Source of the DNA: UBA2334 sp964396895
GTDB lineage: Bacteria; Pseudomonadota; Gammaproteobacteria; Burkholderiales; Burkholderiaceae_C
Assembly: GCA_964396895.1 (NCBI GenBank)
Contig: CAYNGJ010000018.1
Location: 17,327 to 81,326, forward strand
Direction of reading: 5' to 3'
Length of the DNA: 64,000 bases
Under the pieces are notes generated by a model that saw nothing but the letters and a program-made list of their open reading frames with translations, did not search any database and was not told the DNA's origin. Shown one piece after another: positions 1 through 6,582 of the stretch. Positions within the stretch are counted from its first letter, which is position 1; every line of letters begins with the position of its first letter. Both the position numbers and the translations under genes were made by a program.

Positions 1-46
1 GCCTACTGACAGCCCCACGGCCATCCCACACACACACTTTCATTCC

Positions 47-1006
47 ATGGAACAACATTCACGCATTTACGTGGCAGGCCACCGGGGCCTGGTGGGCTCT
101 GCCTTGGTGCGGCGCCTGCAGCCACACCACGGCCACCTGATCACCCGCACCCATGCCGAGCTGGACCTGACCAACGCGGCGGCGGTGGACGCCTTTTTTG
201 CCACCGAAAAGCCCGAACACGTGTTTTTGGCGGCGGCCAAGGTGGGGGGCATCCTGGCCAACAACACCTACCCGGGCGGGTTCATCCGCGACAACCTGGC
301 CATTCAGACCAATGTCATCCACTCGGCGTGGCAGCATGGGGTCAAGCGTTTGCTGTTTTTGGGCTCGAGCTGCATTTTTCCGCGCGATTGCCCGCAGCCC
401 ATGAAAGAGTCGTTCCTGCTGACCGGACCGCTGGAGCCCACCAACCGCCCCTACGCGGTGGCCAAAATTGCGGGCATTGAAATGTGCTCGGCCTACAACC
501 GCCAGTACGGCACACGGTTTTTGGCGGTCATGCCCACCAACCTGTATGGCGCCAACGACAACCACGACCTCGCCAACAGCCATGTGCTGCCCGCGCTGAT
601 CCGCAAGTTTCACGAGGCCAAGCAGCGGGGCGATGCGGCGGTGACCGCCTGGGGCACGGGCAGCCCACGGCGGGAGTTCCTGTTCAGCGACGACATGGCC
701 GACGCGTGCGCCCACCTCATGGGTTTGGCCAACGCGGCGTTCGACGGGCTGCTGGCCGAGTACCCGCCGCTGGTGAACGTGGGCTGTGGCACTGACCTGA
801 CCATCCGCGAACTCACCGAGTTGGTGCGCGAGGCCGTGGGTTTTGCCGGGCACATTGAATGGGACCGCACCAAACCGGACGGCACCCCCCGCAAGTTGCT
901 CGACGTCTCACGCCTGCAGGCCCTGGGTTGGCAACCCAAAACGGGGCTGAAAGAGGGCATAAAAATTGCGTACGCTGATTTTGTGGCCAAACAACCAACA
1001 AACTGA
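47..1006 (+). CDS. fcl: GDP-L-fucose synthase
   Basis: Cytoplasmic NADPH-dependent epimerase/reductase that turns GDP-4-keto-6-deoxy-D-mannose into GDP-L-fucose, a sugar donor for surface polysaccharide. The 319-residue protein is full length for the family. An extended-SDR Rossmann motif GHRGLVG lies at 11-17; the catalytic set is Ser107/108 in FLGSSCIFP, and Tyr136 with Lys140 in PYAVAK. The segment HLFLAAAKVGG-like motif near 60-68 (read as VFLAAAKVGG) is typical of Fcl. No strong ribosome binding site is seen before the ATG at 47, which suggests coupling to a gene upstream of the window, most often gmd (GDP-mannose dehydratase). The neighbours downstream are polysaccharide ligase and initiating transferase genes, so fucose for an exopolysaccharide or O-antigen is the likely use. 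Confidence 0.95.
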   Translation: MEQHSRIYVAGHRGLVGSALVRRLQPHHGHLITRTHAELDLTNAAAVDAFFATEKPEHVFLAAAKVGGILANNTYPGGFIRDNLAIQTNVIHSAWQHGVKRLLFLGSSCIFPRDCPQPMKESFLLTGPLEPTNRPYAVAKIAGIEMCSAYNRQYGTRFLAVMPTNLYGANDNHDLANSHVLPALIRKFHEAKQRGDAAVTAWGTGSPRREFLFSDDMADACAHLMGLANAAFDGLLAEYPPLVNVGCGTDLTIRELTELVREAVGFAGHIEWDRTKPDGTPRKLLDVSRLQALGWQPKTGLKEGIKIAYADFVAKQPTN

Positions 1007-1046
1007 AAAAATGGCGCCAGTTGTGGGTTTGACGGGTCTAAAAGTG

Positions 1047-1075
1047 TTGGTGTGTGGTGGGGTTTCGGCTAATAT
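1047..1075 (+). promoter_or_regulatory. Candidate sigma70 promoter for the glycine-rich protein gene
   Basis: A -35 box TTGGTG (1047-1052) and a -10 box TAATAT (1070-1075) are separated by 17 bases, placing a start point near 1082, about 25 bases before the ATG at 1108. The stretch is AT-richer than the surroundings. Not proven. Confidence 0.45.
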
Positions 1076-1107
1076 TGGCCATCAAGGTTCATTCAAGGAG
1101 AGGCGTT

Positions 1108-1608
1108 ATGTTTAAAAAATTGGCAGTGGCAACGGCGGTTGCCTTGTTCACACTGGGCGCACAGGCCCAGTTCACGTCCGGCATGTCATCCGACGCGCTG
1201 GCCACTGAAATCCAGGCCCGCAAAAACAGCGGCCAAACGGTCGATGTCATCGCGGCAGCGGCAGCCGCCACCCAGGGCGGCAACATCAGCGCACTGGTCA
1301 CCGCCATGATCAGCCAAGGCTTGGACGGCGCCGGCGTGGTGCGTGCGGTCATCGCGGCGTTTGGCGCCACCGATTCCGTCACCCTCTCTGTGCTGGCCGC
1401 CGCCCAGGCAGCCGGTGTCAGCGCCACCGATGCGCGCAACGCCGCCATTTTGGCCGGTGCCAACACCAACGTGGTGTTCACCGCTACCGCCGCCGGTGGT
1501 GGTGGCGATGCCGGTGGTGGTGGCATTGGTGGTGGCGGTGGCAACTTCTTCTCTGGCCCCCGTTCCACCTTCATCGGCGGCGGCGGCTCTGCCATCAGCC
1601 GCAGCTGA
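1108..1608 (+). CDS. Small secreted glycine-rich protein of unknown function
   Basis: I do not recognise the family. The ATG at 1108 is chosen because it follows an AAGGAGAGG ribosome binding site and begins a clean Sec signal peptide (MFKKLAVATAVALFTLGAQA, cleavage after AQA). The frame stays open upstream, but that start would hide the signal. The 166-residue product has an Ala/Val/Thr-rich body (about 25-120) and a C-terminal tail of about 40 residues dominated by runs of four or five glycines, ending IGGGGSAISRS. There are no cysteines in the mature part. It has its own candidate promoter (1047-1075) and a strong terminator (1627-1653), so it is probably a separate transcription unit inside a polysaccharide locus. 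A structural or matrix role outside the inner membrane is inference from signal, composition and context. Confidence 0.8.
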   Translation: MFKKLAVATAVALFTLGAQAQFTSGMSSDALATEIQARKNSGQTVDVIAAAAAATQGGNISALVTAMISQGLDGAGVVRAVIAAFGATDSVTLSVLAAAQAAGVSATDARNAAILAGANTNVVFTATAAGGGGDAGGGGIGGGGGNFFSGPRSTFIGGGGSAISRS

Positions 1609-1626
1609 TCGGTCCCGTCCCCTGTG

Positions 1627-1653
1627 AAAAGGCAGCCTGTGCTGCCTTTTTTT
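1627..1653 (+). terminator. Rho-independent terminator after the glycine-rich gene
   Basis: A perfect 10-bp stem (AAAAGGCAGC at 1627-1636 with GCTGCCTTTT at 1641-1650), a CTGT loop and a run of seven T ending at 1653, starting 18 bases after the stop codon. The A-tract on the left would give a weaker T-run on the minus strand too. Confidence 0.85.
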
Positions 1654-1685
1654 GCGCCTGTTGTGCACCACCCGGCGGTCTGACC

Positions 1686-3119
1686 ATGCCCAAAATACCC
1701 CCGTCTTCGGCCATGGCGGCCGATGTGAACGACCAACCCGTTTTCTGGGCCCTGCTGGGCCTGCTGGCCTGGGCACCGTTGCCCTTGGGCAGCAACCGCA
1801 CCTTGCCCGTGGCCATCATGGTGGTGTGGTCGGTGTGCCTGGTGCTGGGCATGCTGTGGTGTTGGCGCAAACACGCCAGTCTGGCCTGGGCCCAGGTGGC
1901 CCGTTTCTCCTGGCCGTTGGCCTGCCTGGCGCTGCTGACGGCCTGGGTCTGGCTGCAAACCTTGCCGCTGCCCGCCGAGTGGCTGCAGCTGCTGTCGCCC
2001 GAGGCGTGGGCGGTGCAGGCCGACTTGCCGCAGCAGCACATTTCACTGGACGTGCACCAGACCCGCGTGTTGGCGGCCCTCTCGGTGTGTTTGGCGTGTG
2101 TGTTTTTGGTGGTGGTGCTCACGGTGCGCGACCACGCCCGCCTTGACCGGCTGGCCCTCTGGCTGGTGTTGGTGGCGGCGGTGCAGGCGGTGGTGGCCAT
2201 TGCCTTGTACTCGGTCAAGGCCAAATACTTTGTGTTTTATTTCGAGGTGGTTCACGACCGGGTCAAGGGCAGTTACTCGTACCACAACCTCATGGCGGGC
2301 TACCTGGTGCTGTGCCTGTCGGTGGGCATTGGCCTGATGCTGGCGCGCCTGGGGGGCACCCAGCCCGCACCGGCCAGCTGGAAGGAGCGCACGGTTCGGC
2401 TGTTCCAGTTCATGCTCAGCCCCAAAATGCTGCTGCGCATGGTGCTGGTGGTGCTGGTCATTGCCCTGGTGCTGACGCGCTCGCGCATGGGCAACTCGGC
2501 GTTTTTCATCGCGCTGCTGGTGGTGGGGCTGCTCACGCTGGCGCTCACACGCCGGTCTGCCCCCGCCATGGTGGCACTCATCGTGAGCCTCATGGTGGTG
2601 GACGTGGTGGTGGTGGGCACCTGGGTGGGCCTCGAGAAGGTGGTCAACCGGCTCGAAGAAACCACCATGACCACCGCGCAGGGCGGGCGCGAAGAGTCGG
2701 TGGAGGCCCGTCAGGACGCGGCCCGCCACGCGGTGGACCTGTACAGCGCTTTCCCCCTGACGGGCACGGGCGCCGGCACTTTTTACAACTCGTACATCCG
2801 TTACCGCACGCTGGCCAAGGGGTACTTCGACCACGCGCACAACGACTACATCGAGCTCGCCGCCGACCTGGGGGCCGTGGGCATGGTGCTGTTGGGGGGG
2901 CTGGTGGGGTCCACGGTGGTGGTCAGTGCCATCAACCTGGCCAGGCGTCGCTCGTCGCTGCCGCGCGGCATGTCGTTTGGGGTGATGATGGCGGTGGTGG
3001 CCATGGCCATTCACAGCACGGTGGACTTCAACCTCCAGATTCCGGCCAACGCCATGCTGATGGTGGTGGTGCTGGCCATGGGCTGGGTGGCGTACCGGTT
3101 GCCGTCGGGCCGAACGTGA
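1686..3119 (+). CDS. O-antigen ligase / Wzy-type polysaccharide ligase or polymerase
   Basis: Polytopic inner-membrane protein of 477 residues with about a dozen hydrophobic segments. The WaaL/Wzy family signature is near the C-terminus: a periplasmic-loop motif FDHAHNDYIE at about 381-390, preceded by GTGAGTFYNSY, and followed by HSTVDFNLQIPAN before the last membrane helix. Such proteins join or polymerise undecaprenol-linked glycans at the periplasmic face. Members cannot be sorted into ligase or polymerase from sequence alone. Position between fcl and a WcaJ-type initiating transferase fits polymerisation or ligation of the exported glycan. The start at 1686 has no clear ribosome binding site; it lies after the terminator of the preceding gene. 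Confidence 0.85.
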   Translation: MPKIPPSSAMAADVNDQPVFWALLGLLAWAPLPLGSNRTLPVAIMVVWSVCLVLGMLWCWRKHASLAWAQVARFSWPLACLALLTAWVWLQTLPLPAEWLQLLSPEAWAVQADLPQQHISLDVHQTRVLAALSVCLACVFLVVVLTVRDHARLDRLALWLVLVAAVQAVVAIALYSVKAKYFVFYFEVVHDRVKGSYSYHNLMAGYLVLCLSVGIGLMLARLGGTQPAPASWKERTVRLFQFMLSPKMLLRMVLVVLVIALVLTRSRMGNSAFFIALLVVGLLTLALTRRSAPAMVALIVSLMVVDVVVVGTWVGLEKVVNRLEETTMTTAQGGREESVEARQDAARHAVDLYSAFPLTGTGAGTFYNSYIRYRTLAKGYFDHAHNDYIELAADLGAVGMVLLGGLVGSTVVVSAINLARRRSSLPRGMSFGVMMAVVAMAIHSTVDFNLQIPANAMLMVVVLAMGWVAYRLPSGRT

Positions 3120-3147
3120 TGCACCAGGGTATTCAGGGAGATCGGGC

Positions 3148-5094
3148 ATGACACTGCGCAGACAGTTGTTTTGGGCACTTTCGGTGCTGTTTTTGGTGGT
3201 GCTGGCGGGGGTGCTGGTGCTCAACGTGCGGGGCACCCGCGACTATTTGCAAGAGCAGTTGGGGTCGCACGCGCAGGACGCGGCCACCTCGCTGTCCCTG
3301 CCCCTGGCACAGGCCATGACGCGGGGCGACGCTGTGCTCACCCAAATGCAGCTCGAAAGTGTGTTTGACCGGGGGTTTTTTCAGCGCATGGTGGTCATTG
3401 ACCCCAAAGGCGAGGTGCTGGTCAGCAAAGAGCTGCCCGACAAGGTGGCCGATGTGCCGCTGTGGTTCAGCCGCTGGTTTGCCCTGAACCCGCCGGGTGG
3501 CGAGGCGTTCATCACCTCGGGCTGGCGCCAGTTGGGCAAGGTGGTGGTGGTGAGCCAGCCCGCCCACGCCTACCAGTACCTCTGGACGTCGGCCAACGAG
3601 TTGGCGCTGTGGATTGGCCTGGTGTACCTGCTGGCCCTGCTGGCCACCCATGTGTTGCTGCAGTACGTGCTCAACCCGCTCTATGCCATTGAGCGCACGG
3701 CCAAGGCCATCCAGGAAAAGCGGTTCGAGCAAATCACCGTGACCCCCAAGGCGCGCGAGCTGGCCAGGGTGGTGCGCGCCATGAACAACATGTCGCGCCG
3801 CATCGCCGAAATCATCCGCGATGAGGTGGCCAGGGCCGATGGCCTGCGCAAACAGGTGCTGCAAGACGAGGTCACTGGCCTCGACAACCGCCGGGGCTTT
3901 GACCTGCGGCTGCAAACCCTGCTCGAAGGCCGCGACGCCATGGCCCATGGCCTGGTGCTGGGCATGGAGGTGAACCACCTCAAAACCTTCAACACCGGCA
4001 CCAGCTACCAAAAGGGCAATGCCTTGCTGCAGGCCGTGGCCGAGCGGGCGCAGGCCGAGCTGGGCAAGCCCCTGCGCATTGCCGCCAGGCTGGGCGGGGC
4101 GTCGTTCGGGTTTGTGCTGGCCGACCTCACGCTGGAACAAGGCCGCCACATCAGCCAGCAGTTGCAGGCGGCCTTGTTGCAGGTGTTTAGCCAGCACGAC
4201 CCCGATGGCCAGGTGTCGTTCAGCCTGGGGGCGGTGTACTTTGCCGAGGGCCGCAAAAAGGGTGACCTGATGGCCCGCTTGGACATGGCCATAGAGGCGG
4301 CGCGGCAAACCGGCCTCAATTCCCTGCAGTTGCTCAGCAACGACCCGTCAGGGCAAGACACCTTGGGCTCGCTGGGCTGGCGCGACCTCATCGCCAACGC
4401 GCTGCAGGAGGGGCGCTGGAGCCTGTTTGGCCAGCCGGTGCAGTATTTCACCAGCGGGCAGACGCTGCACCTGGAGGTCATGGGCCGTCTGGTGGACCAG
4501 GGCGGGCAGATGGTGCAGGCGTCCAGCTTCATCCCCATGGCCATTCGCCACCGGCTCATGCCGGCGGTGGACCAGGCCATCATCACACTGGCCCGGGCCT
4601 ACCTGTTGTCGCCTGGGGCTGCGGCGCAGCCGCTGGCCATCAACGTGTCGGTGCAAAGCCTGGAGCACCGCCCGTTTGTGGACTGGTTGCAGGCCCAGTT
4701 GACCGGCTTGGGCGCGCAGGCCGCGCGCCTGTCGTTCGAGGTGTCGTGTTACGGTTGCTCGCAAGATCTGGAGGCGGCGCGTCGCTTTGCCACCCTGGTG
4801 CGTGCGTCCGGGGCCAAGTTTGGCATTGACCGCCTGGGGCTGGACCCCATTTCTGCCACTGTGCTCCAGGCGCTGCCGCCCGACTACGTCAAGCTCGACA
4901 GCACCCTGGTGCTGCAAGAGCTGGAGGCCGAGGCGGCCTTGAAATGGGTCAGCTCCATGGTGTTGCTGGCCCGCTCGCTGGACGCGCAGGTCATCGCACA
5001 GGGGGTGGAAACCCCGGCGCAGGCCGCACAGTTGCGTGGCACCCACGACGCTGCGCAGGGTTTCCTGTTTGGCGCACCCGCACCGCTGGTTTGA
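3148..5094 (+). CDS. LapD-like c-di-GMP receptor, degenerate GGDEF-EAL protein
   Basis: 648-residue inner-membrane protein with one N-terminal helix (about 7-27), a periplasmic domain resembling the LapD/MoxY N-terminal domain (about 28-150), a second helix (about 152-175), a HAMP-like linker, then GGDEF (about 240-400) and EAL (about 410-645) domains. Both enzymatic sites look dead: GGDEF reads GGASF at 316-320; EAL reads EVM at 443-445; the DDFG motif reads IDRLG; AEGVE reads AQGVE. VKLD and AQGFLFG near the end are kept. This is the pattern of LapD, which binds c-di-GMP in the inactive EAL and signals to the periplasm, usually by holding the protease LapG. No lapG is in the window. A GGGAGA ribosome binding site supports the ATG at 3148. 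Placement inside the polysaccharide locus suggests control of secretion or adhesion by c-di-GMP (inference). Confidence 0.85.
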   Translation: MTLRRQLFWALSVLFLVVLAGVLVLNVRGTRDYLQEQLGSHAQDAATSLSLPLAQAMTRGDAVLTQMQLESVFDRGFFQRMVVIDPKGEVLVSKELPDKVADVPLWFSRWFALNPPGGEAFITSGWRQLGKVVVVSQPAHAYQYLWTSANELALWIGLVYLLALLATHVLLQYVLNPLYAIERTAKAIQEKRFEQITVTPKARELARVVRAMNNMSRRIAEIIRDEVARADGLRKQVLQDEVTGLDNRRGFDLRLQTLLEGRDAMAHGLVLGMEVNHLKTFNTGTSYQKGNALLQAVAERAQAELGKPLRIAARLGGASFGFVLADLTLEQGRHISQQLQAALLQVFSQHDPDGQVSFSLGAVYFAEGRKKGDLMARLDMAIEAARQTGLNSLQLLSNDPSGQDTLGSLGWRDLIANALQEGRWSLFGQPVQYFTSGQTLHLEVMGRLVDQGGQMVQASSFIPMAIRHRLMPAVDQAIITLARAYLLSPGAAAQPLAINVSVQSLEHRPFVDWLQAQLTGLGAQAARLSFEVSCYGCSQDLEAARRFATLVRASGAKFGIDRLGLDPISATVLQALPPDYVKLDSTLVLQELEAEAALKWVSSMVLLARSLDAQVIAQGVETPAQAAQLRGTHDAAQGFLFGAPAPLV

Positions 5095-5100
5095 GCTCCG

Positions 5101-5144
5101 CCGCCCACCCGGGCGGTGGATACCCGAAAACCACCGCATAGAAT
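5101..5144 (+). promoter_or_regulatory. Hairpin and weak candidate promoter before the sugar transferase
   Basis: The 149-base gap between the LapD-like gene and the sugar transferase gene holds a small hairpin (CCGCCC 5101-5106, GGGCGG 5111-5116, loop ACCC; no T-run) and a -10-like TAGAAT at 5139-5144. The -35 match about 17 bases upstream (GTGGAT) is poor. A promoter here is possible only. Confidence 0.25.
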
Positions 5145-5243
5145 GCGCCTTTTCCCGCACAGCGGGTGTGACTGGGCAATGGCTACAACAATGGGCAATG
5201 GTTTGGGTGGGCGTGGGCGCAGCGGCGGCAGAGGGCTGACCGC

Positions 5244-6572
5244 ATGATGCGTTTTGGCATTTATGCCATGGATTGGGCCGCCTTCGCCCTGGCGGGCGTG
5301 CTGACCTACTGGTTGCGCTTCGACATGGACGTGCAACCCATAGACCGGCCATTTTCCCAGCTCATTTTCGGTGCGGCCACGGTGATGCTGCTGGTGTCGT
5401 CCATGATTTACCGCTCTTGGCGCGGTGGCCAGTTGCTGGCCATGCTGGGGCGGGTGGGCCTGGGCTGGCTGGTGACCTGGGGCATGGTCATGACCTGGCT
5501 GGTGCTCACCCAGACGGGCACCGACTATTCCCGCCTGTGGCTGGGGTCGTGGGCGGTGGCCTCGCTGCTGTTTTCGTGGCTGGCCCGTGCCATGGCCTAC
5601 CTGATGATGTCCGGCTTGCGCAGCATGGGGGTCAACCACCTGCGGGTGCTGCTGGTGGGTTCGGGTGACACCGTGGCTTCGGTGCGCAAGCGCGTCAAGG
5701 CATCGGCCTGGACGGGCTACAAGGTGGTGGGGGTGTCCGACGGCCTGAACGAAAAGGCACTGGACTTTGCCATTTCCAGCCTGGAGCCCGACGAGGTCTG
5801 GATTTGCCAGCCCCCGGGCGACATGAAGGTCATCCAGCAAATCATGCACGCGCTGCGCCACAGCACGGCCAACATCCGCCTGCTGCCCGACATGGGTATG
5901 TTCAACCTCATGAACCACGGCATGACGCAGGTGTTGGGCCTGCCCATGCTCGACATTTCCAGCTCGCCCATGGCTGGGTTCAACCTGGTGGTGAAGTGGC
6001 TGGAAGACAAGCTGCTGGCCGCCGTCATTTTGGTGCTGATCGCGCCCGTCATGCTGGGCATTGCGTTGGCGGTCAAGTTCACCTCGCCGGGGCCGGTCAT
6101 CTTTAGGCAAAAGCGCAACGGCTGGAACGGTGAAACCATCAACATCTACAAGTTTCGCAGCATGTACCTGCACCAGGACGAGCCGGATTCCGTCACGCAG
6201 GCCACCAAGGGCGATGCGCGCGTGACCCCGCTGGGCCGGGTGCTGCGTGCCACCAGTCTGGATGAGCTGCCGCAGTTCATCAACGTGCTGCAGGGCCGCA
6301 TGAGTGTGGTGGGCCCGCGCCCGCACGCCGTGGCGCACAACCTGGAGTACCGCGAGCTGATTCCGCGCTACATGCTGCGGCACAAGGTCAAGCCCGGCAT
6401 CACGGGGTGGGCGCAGGTCAACGGTCTGCGTGGCGAGACCGACACCATCGAGAAAATGGAGGCCCGCGTCCAGGCCGACCTCTACTACATCGAGAACTGG
6501 TCGCTCTGGCTGGACCTCAAGATCGTGTTCATGACCATCTTCAAAGGCTTTGTGAACCGCAACGCCTACTGA
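5244..6572 (+). CDS. Undecaprenyl-phosphate sugar (glucose) phosphotransferase, WcaJ family
   Basis: Polyisoprenyl-phosphate hexose-1-phosphate transferase that starts assembly of a lipid-linked repeat unit by moving a sugar-1-phosphate from a nucleotide sugar to undecaprenyl phosphate at the inner membrane. The 442 residues comprise four or five N-terminal membrane segments, a cytoplasmic nucleotide-binding-like middle, a re-entrant membrane helix at about 250-275, and the bacterial sugar transferase domain to the C-terminus. Recognisable motifs are SPGPVIFRQKRNG, IYKFRSM, TSLDELPQFINVL, VGPRPHA, and KPGITGWAQVNGLRGET. The ATG at 5244 (or 5247) is the only in-frame ATG near the domain start. 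Together with fcl and the ligase/polymerase it marks a Wzx/Wzy-type polysaccharide pathway. Glucose as the sugar is a family-level guess. Confidence 0.9.
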   Translation: MMRFGIYAMDWAAFALAGVLTYWLRFDMDVQPIDRPFSQLIFGAATVMLLVSSMIYRSWRGGQLLAMLGRVGLGWLVTWGMVMTWLVLTQTGTDYSRLWLGSWAVASLLFSWLARAMAYLMMSGLRSMGVNHLRVLLVGSGDTVASVRKRVKASAWTGYKVVGVSDGLNEKALDFAISSLEPDEVWICQPPGDMKVIQQIMHALRHSTANIRLLPDMGMFNLMNHGMTQVLGLPMLDISSSPMAGFNLVVKWLEDKLLAAVILVLIAPVMLGIALAVKFTSPGPVIFRQKRNGWNGETINIYKFRSMYLHQDEPDSVTQATKGDARVTPLGRVLRATSLDELPQFINVLQGRMSVVGPRPHAVAHNLEYRELIPRYMLRHKVKPGITGWAQVNGLRGETDTIEKMEARVQADLYYIENWSLWLDLKIVFMTIFKGFVNRNAY

Positions 6573-6582
6573 GGCGCAGCGC

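Noticed and set aside
1496..1545. GGT-rich tract in the glycine-rich gene as a microsatellite
   Set aside because: It is mixed GGT/GGC codons in frame and is explained by the polyglycine tail; no evidence of slippage.
2043..3236. His/Gln-rich 397-codon frame opposite the O-antigen ligase gene
   Set aside because: Antisense artefact of codon bias; low-complexity His/Gln translation without recognisable domains.
4884..6383. 499-codon minus-strand frame across the LapD-like and sugar transferase genes
   Set aside because: Spans two well-supported genes and an intergenic gap in antisense; no family features.
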